DNA from: Clostridiales bacterium | Lineage (GTDB): Bacteria > Bacillota > Clostridia > Christensenellales > UBA1242 | Direction: 5' to 3' | NCBI GenBank assembly: GCA_918241715.1 | Contig: CAKJYB010000009.1 | Location: 1 to 12,892, forward strand | Length of the DNA stretch: 12,892 bases | Shown: positions 5,990 to 12,892 of the stretch, piece by piece | How the letters are laid out: each line of letters opens with the position of its first letter | How positions within the stretch are numbered: position 1 is the stretch's first letter | The notes under the pieces: model-generated | Database searches by the model: none | The model's input: the letters and a program-made list of their open reading frames with translations, nothing else | Told to the model about the DNA's origin: nothing | Translations under genes and position numbers: made by a program

Positions 5990-7045
5990 GTCATAAACAA
6001 CTTGTTTTATTGTTTCGATGTTTCTTCTGAGCTTTGGTTTTTTGCCGTTTGTGTAATACATGATTCTAAGCGTCTGTCCTTCAATTTGGCCGGGGTAAGA
6101 TGGTTGGGTGTATTTTACGTGAGTCAAAACGCACCCCAAAGCCTTATAGAATTTTATCTTTCCTTTTTCAACCTCTGCTATTGGTGGCTCAACTTCAAAC
6201 ACAACGGGCACTTTACTTTTATGCAAATAGTCCAAAAAGGCATACACACCATAGCCCTTGTTTCTGTGCTTTTCGATAATGGTGAAATATTCAACAAAAT
6301 TGAAGTCTGGCAATTTCCATGAGCACAAGAAGCCAAGCAACGTTTTGTCTTTGTAAATCAAAAGACCCTCATAATTCTCTTTTGCCAAAACTTCTTTGCA
6401 GTTTGTCTTTGTTCTTCTTTGCCACTTTTCGTAAGTTTCAAGATAGTATTTATAGAAAACGTCAAAGTTGTCTTCAGTTATTTTTTCAAATCTGATTTGA
6501 AAATTCAAAACATCACAATCAAGTTTCTTGTGGTCGTAGGTGCCAGGAAATCCTAAATCCAAAAATTTTTGCAAGTCTTTCATGTTTATTTTTTTGTTGC
6601 TCATAATCAGATAAGATTGGGCGCCATATTTAAATTCAAAGTTTGCAAGGTCAAAACCATTTCTTCTGTAAAATTCGATTCTCTTGTTTGGAATGTCGTT
6701 TACTTCGTGTGGCTTTTCAACGCTAAAGACGATTGTGCTGTTTGGGTATTCGTCTTTAAGTTGTTTCAAAAATTCGGAGCCAAACCCACGGCGTCTATAT
6801 TTTTTTTCAATGGTAAAATAAGCAAGATACAAAATAGACTTATATTTGCTTTCAAAAGCAAAGCCAACAAGTTTGCCAAGAGCATCATAGATTCCAACTT
6901 TTTTGCTTTCTGGAAACATGTTAAATTTTATGCTGTCAAAAGGAATCCTTTCGTCTTCTGGAAAGGCTTTGTAATACATTTTTTTGATGTTTTTTATTTC
7001 TATGTCTTTTTCTGTGAGTTCTTTTATTTTTATTTCTGTTTTCAT
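5981..7045 (-). CDS. Tandem GNAT-family N-acetyltransferase
   Basis: 354 aa with two GNAT folds in tandem and no membrane segment. Domain 1 (about 5-150) has the acetyl-CoA motif RRRGFGSEFL (84-93), preceded by YLAYFTIEKKY, and ends with FYRRNGFD. Domain 2 (about 185-335) has RNKGYGVYAFL (261-271), preceded by VEYFTIIEKH, and ends with FYKALGC. Both keep the R-x-x-G-x-G pyrophosphate loop, so neither copy looks dead. The acceptor substrate cannot be told; such proteins acetylate amines of small molecules, peptides or antibiotics. It stands alone, convergent with cwlD and divergent from spoIIE. ATG has no usable Shine-Dalgarno and a TATAAT 6 bases upstream. The two domains share only general fold motifs, so an old rather than recent duplication is likely. 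Confidence 0.85.
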   Translation of the reverse strand: MKTEIKIKELTEKDIEIKNIKKMYYKAFPEDERIPFDSIKFNMFPESKKVGIYDALGKLVGFAFESKYKSILYLAYFTIEKKYRRRGFGSEFLKQLKDEYPNSTIVFSVEKPHEVNDIPNKRIEFYRRNGFDLANFEFKYGAQSYLIMSNKKINMKDLQKFLDLGFPGTYDHKKLDCDVLNFQIRFEKITEDNFDVFYKYYLETYEKWQRRTKTNCKEVLAKENYEGLLIYKDKTLLGFLCSWKLPDFNFVEYFTIIEKHRNKGYGVYAFLDYLHKSKVPVVFEVEPPIAEVEKGKIKFYKALGCVLTHVKYTQPSYPGQIEGQTLRIMYYTNGKKPKLRRNIETIKQVVYDKK

Positions 7046-7051
7046 AGCCTA

Positions 7052-7080
7052 ATTATATCACAAAATATCTTTATTTTAAA
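7052..7080 (-). promoter_or_regulatory. Extended -10 promoter of the GNAT gene, predicted leaderless
   Basis: On the minus strand: TTTAAA (7080-7075, 4 of 6 to TTGACA), 17-base spacer, TGA then TATAAT (7057-7052), then 6 bases (TAGGCT) and the ATG. This is a perfect extended -10 (TGnTATAAT) with the predicted start on the A of ATG. The AGG in the gap is too near the ATG to serve as ribosome site. Confidence 0.75.
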
Positions 7081-7103
7081 AACATTTGAAAGACAAATAT
7101 TTT

Positions 7104-7182
7104 TTCGACTTTTTTTGCAAAAAAAACATAAAAAGTGCCAAAAATTTGTTCCGAATGCAGTTTTTTGTTGATTTAAAATCAA
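7104..7182. promoter_or_regulatory. Possible control region of spoIIE (Spo0A-like box, palindrome, -10)
   Basis: TTCGACT (7104-7110) reads AGTCGAA on the minus strand, 6 of 7 to a Spo0A box. TAAAAT (7174-7179) is a plausible -10; TTGTTC (7146-7151) is 22 bases before it, an over-long spacing like that reported for Spo0A-activated spoIIE/spoIIG promoters. The -10 lies in a palindrome TTGATT-TAA-AATCAA (7168-7182). Each piece is weak alone. The rest of the 7046-7198 gap is A/T runs with nothing else seen. Confidence 0.3.
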
Positions 7183-7198
7183 TTTAGGAGTGTAAATT

Positions 7199-9490
7199 GT
7201 GATAAAAATAAACAAATATTTGACCTTGTTATTTAAATTTATTGTTTTTTTGGGGATTTTTTATATTCTTTTTAATTCAAGTATTGCACAAACAATTTAT
7301 CCGTTTTCTTTCGCCATGCTTTATGCTCTTGTTTGGGCAAATCAAAAGGTGTATGTTGTTGTTCCGGCATATATTATTGCCGGCGTGATATATTGCCATA
7401 CGCTTGAATTTTCTATCTGTTTGCTTGTTTCAACATTTTGTTTGCTTGTGCCATATTTTATCCACTTGTTATGCAAAAAGAACATGAGAAAGTGGGAATT
7501 TGCTCTACTTGCAATTGTGGGGCAAAGTGCAAATGTTGTTTTTGACATTCTCTCTGGAATGCACCCAGCACTATGTTTTGTTTGTGTCCTTTTTGGTGTG
7601 TTGTTTATGTTTGCTTGCATAAATGTTTTTGAAGCAATAATCATTCGGGGCTTTTCCAACAAACTTACAAGTCTGGAGATTATTTCTCTCTTTTCCATTA
7701 TTGCCGTTTTGAGTGGTGGTTTTTCTGTTTTAAACATAAAAGATTTTTCCTTTTTAAAACTTTTTGTTTGTTTTTTGATTTTGCTCTTTTCTTTTTGTTC
7801 CACACAAACACTTTCACTTCTTGTTGCAAGCGTCTGTGGTCTGGGCTCCTTGATGGCAACAACAAAACCGATTTTTGTTGCTCCATTTATGATTTGGGTT
7901 TTGTCTGCACTTTTGTTTAAAAAACACAACAGGATTTTTATGACAATTTCTGTCTTGTGTGTCGAAGTGGTTGTTGGGCTCTATTTCAAACTTTATGGAA
8001 GCTTCTCCTTTGTGTCTTATCTTCCTGTTTTGATTGCAAGTGCAATCTTTTTGTGCTTGCCAAAATCTTGGTGCAAAGAGATTTCTGTTGTTTTCAACTT
8101 GTCAAAAGACAGAATTGCCATGAAAAATGTGGTCAATCGAAACAGAGAACTCTTGCACAAAAGACTGGGAAATCTGGGTGAAATCTTTGGGGATATGACA
8201 AATATTTACCGAAGTATGCTTAAAAAAGGTATGTCGCTTGAAGACATAAAAAAGGTTTTGGAGCAAGAAATCGCCACAAACATATGTTCTTTTTGCCCAG
8301 AGAGAAATCATTGTCATAGGACGATGAGTGAAAGCACAAAAAAGGTGTTTGATGAACTTATCACAATTGCATACGAAAAGGGCAGAGCAACTCTTTTGGA
8401 CACGCCATCTTACCTGACATCAAGATGCAAACAGACAAACGCAATTGTCTCTTGCATCAACAATTTGACTGCACAATACAAGAAGTATGTTGGAATGATA
8501 AGGGACGTTGACACAAGCAAAATGATTATTGCAGAGCAACTTTTGGGAGTGTCTAAGATTATGACAAACCTTTCAAAAGAAGTTGAGACAAGCGTTTCGT
8601 TTGACACGACAAGAGAAAACAAGATTTTGGACGAACTGACCTATCACAACATTATTTGTATTGATGCTGTTGTTTTTCAAAAAGATGTTTGGACAATGGA
8701 AGTTTCGCTTGTTGTCAGAAGTGATGATGCGCAAAAGCCAAGGATTGTTGATGTTGTAAGCAAGATTTGTGGTTGCAAGATGGCGATTTTTGAAAACTTT
8801 TCGTCTTCCAGACCGGGATACAATATTGTAAATCTGAAAACTGCACCAAAATATGACTGTATTTTTGGGGTCAGTCAAAAGACAAAAAATGGGTCAAAAG
8901 TAAGTGGCGACACATACAGCATTGTCAAACTTGGGGGAGATAAAGTTATGTTTGCCATAAATGATGGCATGGGGAGTGGAGAAAAGGCCGAAAGAGCAAG
9001 TGAGATGTCTATAAACCTTGTCGAAAACTTTTATAAAGCCGGCTTTGACAACGATTTGATTTTATCCACCACAAACAAACTTCTAAACTTGTATAAAGAA
9101 GAAATCTTTTCTGCACTTGACGTGTGCGTTTTGGACCAGAAAGATGGACTTGTCGATTTTATCAAAATGGGGGCGCCCAATTCGTTTGTTGTCAATGAAG
9201 ATGAGTGTAGGGCAATTGAGACGGGTTCTCTTCCAATTGGCATTGTTGACAATTCAAAACCACTTGTAAAGAAAAACGTTGTCAAAGGCAAAGATTTTGT
9301 TGTGCTTGTTTCTGATGGCGTCAGCGACAGCTTTAGGGACACGGGAGAATTTGAAGATTGTATTAAAAACATAAAGACAAAAAATCCACAAGAGTTTGCC
9401 GACGAACTTTTGGACAGAGCCCTTGCCTGCAACAACGGCTATGCTGTTGACGATATGACAATTTTGGTGGTGAAAGTGCTTGATTTTTAG
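7199..9490 (+). CDS. spoIIE: Stage II sporulation protein E, membrane PP2C-type phosphatase
   Basis: SpoIIE dephosphorylates SpoIIAA-P to release forespore sigma-F and takes part in forming the polar septum. 763 aa, somewhat shorter than the 827 of B. subtilis. Residues about 8-290 hold many hydrophobic segments (roughly ten membrane helices). The central regulatory part (about 300-555) has the Cys cluster CSFCPERNHC (363-372). The C-terminal PP2C domain (about 555-763) has VSGDTYS with Asp571, NDGMGSGEKA with Asp589, TGSLPIGI, VSDGVSD with Asp706 and AVDDMTILVV with Asp751/752, the expected metal ligands. Start: GTG with TAGGAG (7185-7190) 8 bases upstream. tilS follows, a gene neighbourhood also seen in Bacillus. 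Very strong evidence that the lineage sporulates or did so recently; the frame is intact. Confidence 0.96.
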   Translation: MIKINKYLTLLFKFIVFLGIFYILFNSSIAQTIYPFSFAMLYALVWANQKVYVVVPAYIIAGVIYCHTLEFSICLLVSTFCLLVPYFIHLLCKKNMRKWEFALLAIVGQSANVVFDILSGMHPALCFVCVLFGVLFMFACINVFEAIIIRGFSNKLTSLEIISLFSIIAVLSGGFSVLNIKDFSFLKLFVCFLILLFSFCSTQTLSLLVASVCGLGSLMATTKPIFVAPFMIWVLSALLFKKHNRIFMTISVLCVEVVVGLYFKLYGSFSFVSYLPVLIASAIFLCLPKSWCKEISVVFNLSKDRIAMKNVVNRNRELLHKRLGNLGEIFGDMTNIYRSMLKKGMSLEDIKKVLEQEIATNICSFCPERNHCHRTMSESTKKVFDELITIAYEKGRATLLDTPSYLTSRCKQTNAIVSCINNLTAQYKKYVGMIRDVDTSKMIIAEQLLGVSKIMTNLSKEVETSVSFDTTRENKILDELTYHNIICIDAVVFQKDVWTMEVSLVVRSDDAQKPRIVDVVSKICGCKMAIFENFSSSRPGYNIVNLKTAPKYDCIFGVSQKTKNGSKVSGDTYSIVKLGGDKVMFAINDGMGSGEKAERASEMSINLVENFYKAGFDNDLILSTTNKLLNLYKEEIFSALDVCVLDQKDGLVDFIKMGAPNSFVVNEDECRAIETGSLPIGIVDNSKPLVKKNVVKGKDFVVLVSDGVSDSFRDTGEFEDCIKNIKTKNPQEFADELLDRALACNNGYAVDDMTILVVKVLDF

Positions 9491-9507
9491 GCAAAATGCC
9501 GTTTTTT
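9490..9507 (+). terminator. Weak terminator after spoIIE
   Basis: Short stem GGCA (9490-9493) / TGCC (9497-9500), loop AAA, followed by GTTTTTT. It begins on the last base of the spoIIE stop codon. A 4-bp stem is marginal, so partial read-through to tilS is likely. Confidence 0.4.
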
Positions 9508-9528
9508 GTAGATTTTTGGTTTAAAGTA

Positions 9529-9557
9529 TTGTTTTTGAAAGCACAAAATGATATACT
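9529..9557 (+). promoter_or_regulatory. Promoter of tilS with a very short leader
   Basis: TTGTTT (9529-9534), 17-base spacer, TATACT (9552-9557); predicted start near 9564, only about 9 bases before the ATG at 9573. No Shine-Dalgarno is present in GACGTTTTAACC before the ATG. Confidence 0.6.
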
Positions 9558-9572
9558 ATTGACGTTTTAACC

Positions 9573-10907
9573 ATGGAAAAGATTTTAGATTTTGTAAAGA
9601 AAAACAAACTTATCAAACCAGGAGAAGTTATTGGTGTTGGGGTGTCCGGTGGGATTGACTCCATGTGTCTTTTGCATTTCTTGCACGAAAAGAGAGAACT
9701 TTTGGACATCGAAGTTGTTGCAATCCACATCAATCACGGAATCAGAGAAGAGAGTGATGACGAAGCAAGATTTGTTGTTGAAAAATGCAAAGAGATGGGT
9801 GTGAGAGTTTACAAGTTTACAATTGACTCTCCAAAGATTGCAAAAGAGAAAAAGGTGAGTCTTGAAACGGCAGCAAGAGACGGCAGATATGGCGTTTTTG
9901 AAAGTTTGCTTAAAAAGGACGTAATCGACAAGATTGCTCTTGCCCACCATCAAAGCGATCAGGCAGAAACAATTTTGATGCATATTTTCAGGGGTTGTGG
10001 TGGCTCTGGTGCAAAGGGAATGGACCCAATCAGAGATGGCGTTTACATCAGACCAATGCTTCCTGTTTCGAAAGAAGAAATTGAAGACTATGCTTCAATC
10101 AACAACATTGATTTTGTGGAAGACTCCAGCAATCAAGACATAACATATTCAAGAAATTATGTAAGAAATGTCATTATGAAAGACATCTTAAAGAAATGGC
10201 CAAACGCCATCGAAGCAATCAACAATTTTGCAAGTTCTGTAAATGAAGACAACGAATATATCAAAAAGTCTTTGGACACAAACGCACTTATTGTTGACGA
10301 CAAAATGGTGCAAATGCCATGCAGTTATTTTGGTGGGAGCAGCTCGGTTTACAGCAGAATGACGTTTAAAGCGCTTTCACTTATTGGAGTAAACAAAGAT
10401 ATTGAAAGAAAGCATATTGAAATGATCAGAGACCTTGCCGTAAACATGGAAAATGGCAAAAGGATAAATCTTCCTTATGACGTTGTTGTAAGCAAGGAAT
10501 ACAACTTTTTGGTTTTTAAAAACAACCATGTAGAAAAGCCTGTTTTGTCAAGAAATCTTGTTTGCGAAGACTTTGAAACTCCTTATGCCACAATTTCTGT
10601 AAAAAGGTCAAGACTTGTTGGAAAGCGTGAAGAAGGAGCCCTTTATTTTGATCCAAAAAAGGTGCCAGAAGGCGCAAAATGGAGATATAGAGAAGAAGGA
10701 GACATCTTTACAAAATTTGGTGGTGGAACTAAAAAACTTAAGTCGTTTTTGATTGACAGAAAGATTCCATCAAGGGTGAGAGATTTTATTCCTGTGCTTG
10801 CCTACGAAAATGAAGTGTTTGTTGTTGCTGGAGTTGAAATCAGCGACAAAGTCAAACTTGACGAAGGACAGCAGGGGTGCTATAAACTTACGATAAAGAA
10901 AAAGTAG
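9573..10907 (+). CDS. tilS: tRNA(Ile)-lysidine synthase
   Basis: Essential cytosolic enzyme that uses ATP and lysine to turn C34 of the CAU-anticodon tRNA(Ile) into lysidine, so that AUA is read as Ile. 444 aa, usual length for Firmicutes. The N-terminal PP-loop ATPase part shows SGGIDSM (25-31), HINHGIREE (52-60), ETAARDGRYGVF (98-109), LAHHQSDQAET (123-133), FRGCGGSGAKGM (139-150) and DSSNQDITYSRNYVRN (184-199). The C-terminal TilS domain shows WRYREEGD (370-377), GGTKKLKSFLIDRKIPS (384-400), and PVLAYENEVFVVAGVEIS (407-424). ATA codons are in ordinary use here, as expected. The start at ATG 9573 is set by the PP-loop lying at the usual distance; no ribosome site is present. Closed by its own terminator. 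Confidence 0.95.
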   Translation: MEKILDFVKKNKLIKPGEVIGVGVSGGIDSMCLLHFLHEKRELLDIEVVAIHINHGIREESDDEARFVVEKCKEMGVRVYKFTIDSPKIAKEKKVSLETAARDGRYGVFESLLKKDVIDKIALAHHQSDQAETILMHIFRGCGGSGAKGMDPIRDGVYIRPMLPVSKEEIEDYASINNIDFVEDSSNQDITYSRNYVRNVIMKDILKKWPNAIEAINNFASSVNEDNEYIKKSLDTNALIVDDKMVQMPCSYFGGSSSVYSRMTFKALSLIGVNKDIERKHIEMIRDLAVNMENGKRINLPYDVVVSKEYNFLVFKNNHVEKPVLSRNLVCEDFETPYATISVKRSRLVGKREEGALYFDPKKVPEGAKWRYREEGDIFTKFGGGTKKLKSFLIDRKIPSRVRDFIPVLAYENEVFVVAGVEISDKVKLDEGQQGCYKLTIKKK

Positions 10908-10940
10908 AACATGCAAGCAATTGCGTGTTTTATTTTTTTA
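10908..10940 (+). terminator. Terminator of tilS
   Basis: Stem AACATGCAA (10908-10916) / TTGCGTGTT (10921-10929), 9 pairs with one T-G wobble, tetraloop GCAA, followed by TTTTATTTTTTTATTT. It starts on the base after the tilS stop codon. Confidence 0.85.
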
Positions 10941-10969
10941 TTTCGTTTTCTTTTTTCAAAGCAAAGTGG

Positions 10970-10989
10970 TATACTTAAATAGTAAGGAG
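10970..10989 (+). promoter_or_regulatory. -10 element and ribosome site of the degV gene
   Basis: TATACT (10970-10975) gives a start near 10982, followed by AAGGAG (10984-10989) and ATG at 10997, a conventional short leader. No convincing -35 at 17 bases (TTTCTT). Confidence 0.55.
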
Positions 10990-10996
10990 TTTTTAA

Positions 10997-11848
10997 ATGA
11001 AAATTGCAGTTTCAGCAGAAAGCACGATCGACTTACCACAAGATTTGCTCAAAAAATATGACATACATGTCATTCCATACAGGATTATTTTGGGTGGAGA
11101 AGAATACACAGACGGAGTGGACGTAAATCCACAAAAGATTTTTGAATTTGTTGAAAAAACAAAAGTTTTGCCAAAGACTTCAGCAATAAACGAAGAAGAT
11201 TATAAAGAATATTTCGGTGAACTTTTAAAAAACTATGACGCAGTTGTTCACTTCTGCCTTTCAAGCAAGATTTCAAGTGCTTGTGGAAACGCAGTAAGGG
11301 CTGCAGAGCAAATGAAAAATGTTTATGCAGTTGACACTCAATCACTTTCAACAGGAATTGCTCTTTTGGCAATTTATGCAAGAAAACTTGCACAGGACGG
11401 AGCAAAGCCAGAAGAAATTGTAAGAAGATGCCAAGAGAGAGTCCCACATGTTCAGGCAAGTTTTGTTATCAAAAAACTTGATTACCTTTACAAAGGTGGA
11501 AGATGCTCAGCTCTTGCGATGTTTGGTGCCAATTTGATGCAAATCAGACCACAAATTCTTTTAAAAAATGGTGCTATGGGAGTGCATAAAAAGTATATCG
11601 GAAACATGGAAAGAGTTATTGCAAAGTATTGCAAAGACACCCTTGACGAATTCAACACTCCAGACCTTAGCGTTGGGTTTGTAACTTACACCACAGCAAC
11701 ACCAGAAATGGTTGCCACAGCAAAGAAAGTTCTTGAAGAAAAAGGCTTTAAAGAAATCTATGAAACCACTGCTGGTGGAACAATCACAAGCCATTGTGGA
11801 GAAAACACACTTGGCATACTTTACATCAATGACGGAAACAGAGAATAA
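10997..11848 (+). CDS. DegV-family fatty-acid-binding protein (FakB-like)
   Basis: DegV proteins hold one fatty acid; FakB members present it to the kinase FakA, which makes acyl-phosphate for phospholipid synthesis. 283 aa, normal length, no signal peptide. Family marks: STIDLP (9-14), TSAIN with Thr61, SSKISSACGNAV (89-100), AVDTQSLSTGIALL (111-124), IKKLDYLYKGGRCSA (158-172), RPQILLKNG (184-192), and SHCGENTLGILY (265-276) with His266. Thr61, a Ser in the SSACGNA stretch and His266 fit the carboxylate-binding residues known from FakB. Departures from the usual form: SAESTIDLP in place of TDSTSDLP, and CGENT in place of a GPGT-like ending. Chain-length preference cannot be told, and no fakA is in the window. 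Single-gene unit with its own promoter, AAGGAG site and terminator. Confidence 0.92.
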   Translation: MKIAVSAESTIDLPQDLLKKYDIHVIPYRIILGGEEYTDGVDVNPQKIFEFVEKTKVLPKTSAINEEDYKEYFGELLKNYDAVVHFCLSSKISSACGNAVRAAEQMKNVYAVDTQSLSTGIALLAIYARKLAQDGAKPEEIVRRCQERVPHVQASFVIKKLDYLYKGGRCSALAMFGANLMQIRPQILLKNGAMGVHKKYIGNMERVIAKYCKDTLDEFNTPDLSVGFVTYTTATPEMVATAKKVLEEKGFKEIYETTAGGTITSHCGENTLGILYINDGNRE

Positions 11849-11877
11849 AATGGCGTGAGCCATTTTTATTTTTTTGC
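11847..11877 (+). terminator. Terminator of the degV gene
   Basis: Stem AAAATGGC (11847-11854) / GCCATTTT (11859-11866), 8 perfect pairs, loop GTGA, followed by TTATTTTTTT. The stem begins inside the stop codon. Confidence 0.87.
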
Positions 11878-11890
11878 ACACAATAGAAAG

Positions 11891-11983
11891 GTGAAAAAGA
11901 AAAAGTTTAAAGATGTGGACCCACTTGGCGCTTTTGTTCCAAAAGAAAAAGTCAAAAAAGACAAGAAAAATGTTGAAGAGTAA
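11891..11983 (+). CDS. Possible 30-aa lysine-rich small protein
   Basis: Frame from GTG: MKKKKFKDVDPLGAF..., ending KNVEE, with about one third Lys and no membrane segment. It fills most of the gap between the degV terminator and the ttcA promoter. AAAGG abuts the GTG and is too close to act as a ribosome site. CACAAT lies exactly 6 bases upstream, the same spacing as the leaderless promoters here, but without a -35. The DPLGAF stretch resembles DPLGSYTG-like small proteins that I recall in Clostridia, a weak memory only. It may be a chance frame. Confidence 0.35.
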   Translation: MKKKKFKDVDPLGAFVPKEKVKKDKKNVEE

Positions 11984-11985
11984 AC

Positions 11986-12014
11986 TTGCGTTTTTCAAGG
12001 AAAAATAGTATCAT
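11986..12014 (+). promoter_or_regulatory. Promoter of ttcA, predicted leaderless
   Basis: TTGCGT (11986-11991), 17-base spacer, TATCAT (12009-12014), then 6 bases (AAAAAT) and ATG at 12021. The only purine run, AAGGAA at 11997-12002, is about 18 bases from the ATG, too far for a ribosome site. An alternative -10 is TAGTAT (12006-12011). Confidence 0.55.
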
Positions 12015-12020
12015 AAAAAT

Positions 12021-12854
12021 ATGAAAGAACTTACAAAAGCAGAGCAAGTTGAAAGAAGCATAATGAAAAAATTTAAAAAGACGATATGGTCTAGGTTTAT
12101 CCTTGCCTTAAAGTCTTACAAACTTGTAAACGATGGCGACAAAATTGCCGTTTGCATTTCTGGTGGAAAAGACAGCATGCTTCTTGCTGTTTTGATGAAA
12201 ATGCTCAAAAAATATAGCGAAACAAACTTCGAAGTGTATTATCTTTCTATGGACCCAGGCTACAACAAGGCAAACAGAAAGCGCCTTGAAGAGAATGCTC
12301 AAATGCTTGAAATCCCAATTCAGATTTTTGAGACGGACATTTTTGACAGCGTGGTCAATGTGGGTGGTTCACCATGTTATCTGTGCGCAAGAATGAGAAG
12401 GGGGCATCTTTACAACGAAGCAAAAAAACTTGGTTGCAACAAAATTGCGCTTGGACATCATTTTTCTGACGTAATTGAAACGACACTTATGGGCATGCTC
12501 TATGGTGCACAGCTTCAGGGAATGTTGCCAAAACTGCACTCTCAAAACTTTGAAGGTATGGAGCTTATCAGACCACTTTATTGCATCAACGAAGACGACA
12601 TTATTGCATGGAAAGATACAAACGAACTCAAATTTTTAAATTGTGCATGCAGATTTACAGAAGAGTGCGCACTTCAAGATGGCGATACAAAATCGGCAAG
12701 ACTTGAAACAAAAAAACTTATCAAATCACTTCGTGGAAAAATTCCGGAAGTCGAACATCACATTTTCAAAAGTTTGCACAATGTCAATGTCGACACTTTC
12801 CCAGGATATAAAAAAGACGGAAAGTACTTTGATTTCAATGATTGGTATGAATAA
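12021..12854 (+). CDS. ttcA: TtcA-like tRNA 2-thiolation enzyme (PP-loop ATPase)
   Basis: TtcA uses ATP and an Fe-S cluster to add sulfur to C32 of certain tRNAs. 277 aa. The PP-loop SGGKDSM (47-53) follows the basic N-terminus. Next come LSMDPGYN (75-82), GSPCYLCARMRRGHLY (116-131) with Cys119 and Cys122, ALGHHFSDVIETTLMGMLYG (143-162), MLPKLHSQNFEGMELIRPL (168-186), and NCACRFTEEC (207-216) with Cys208 and Cys210. Two Cys in the first pair and one in the last cluster would hold the [4Fe-4S] cluster. The CxC form of the last cluster differs from the CxxC of E. coli TtcA and fits a Firmicutes subgroup whose exact target is less certain. The long C-terminal tail (about 220-277, HNVNVDTFPGYK) is also of that type. 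ATG is chosen because the -10 ends 6 bases upstream. Closed by a strong terminator. Confidence 0.85.
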   Translation: MKELTKAEQVERSIMKKFKKTIWSRFILALKSYKLVNDGDKIAVCISGGKDSMLLAVLMKMLKKYSETNFEVYYLSMDPGYNKANRKRLEENAQMLEIPIQIFETDIFDSVVNVGGSPCYLCARMRRGHLYNEAKKLGCNKIALGHHFSDVIETTLMGMLYGAQLQGMLPKLHSQNFEGMELIRPLYCINEDDIIAWKDTNELKFLNCACRFTEECALQDGDTKSARLETKKLIKSLRGKIPEVEHHIFKSLHNVNVDTFPGYKKDGKYFDFNDWYE

Positions 12855-12888
12855 AAAAAGACTGCGAAACTGCAGTCTTTTTTATTTT
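12854..12888 (+). terminator. Terminator of ttcA
   Basis: Stem AAAAAAGACTGC (12854-12865) / GCAGTCTTTTTT (12872-12883), 12 perfect pairs, loop GAAACT, followed by ATTTT. The A run before the stem could let it work on both strands. Confidence 0.9.
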
Positions 12889-12892
12889 AAGT

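Noticed and set aside
6569..7171. 200-codon plus-strand frame across the GNAT gene
   Set aside because: Phe/Lys-rich shadow of the real minus-strand gene; it also crosses the GNAT promoter.
7168..7182. Palindrome as terminator
   Set aside because: Only six A/T-rich pairs and no T run after it; at best an operator.

Overview
The window looks like a chromosomal segment from a low-GC, spore-forming member of the Firmicutes, most likely an uncultured gut-type clostridium. The grounds are the strongly A+T-rich coding style (TTG/CTT leucine, AGA arginine), two sporulation/germination genes (spoIIE and a cwlD-type amidase), the clostridial/bacillar gene order spoIIE-tilS, and strong AGGAG ribosome sites on several genes. 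The exact taxon cannot be fixed from the sequence alone. No tRNA, rRNA, CRISPR array, transposase or integrase was seen, and no gene-free stretch exceeds about 155 bases.

Layout. (1) 3-1760 (+): the C-terminal ~90% of a transketolase-family protein, cut by the window edge. Its cofactor residues are intact but several sugar-phosphate-binding residues are replaced. (2) 1841-3677 (+): a two-gene operon of an uncharacterised acidic protein with a CxxCxxCxxC cluster and a membrane-anchored alpha/beta hydrolase. It is preceded by two Spo0A-box-like repeats 10 bp apart and a TATAAT promoter, and ends in a strong terminator. (3) 5193-3664 (-): a convergent three-cistron unit made of a secreted/anchored SH3-like protein, a fibre-like protein with a stalk of 15-residue repeats, and a 53-aa mini-gene that overlaps it by ATGA. 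A hairpin between the first two looks like a terminator whose 3' arm is also the ribosome binding site of the fibre gene. (4) 5270-5959 (+): a CwlD-like amidase, divergent from the SH3 gene, and tail-to-tail with a tandem-GNAT acetyltransferase (7045-5981, -) across a shared two-way terminator. (5) 7199-12854 (+): spoIIE, tilS, a DegV/FakB-type fatty-acid-binding protein, a possible 30-aa ORF, and a TtcA-like tRNA thiolase, most of them separated by their own terminators.

Themes. SpoIIE acts at the forespore septum and CwlD in the cortex, so the region has a sporulation flavour; the SH3 protein may also act at the wall. TilS and TtcA both modify the tRNA anticodon stem-loop. A striking feature is initiation: the SH3, GNAT and ttcA genes have no Shine-Dalgarno sequence but a -10 hexamer ending exactly 6 nt before ATG, which predicts leaderless mRNAs. 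The other genes have ordinary leaders with AGGAG. The best candidates for something undescribed are the fibre-like stalk operon with its SD-containing terminator and embedded mini-gene, the mixed leaderless/SD initiation, and the transketolase with a rebuilt substrate pocket.
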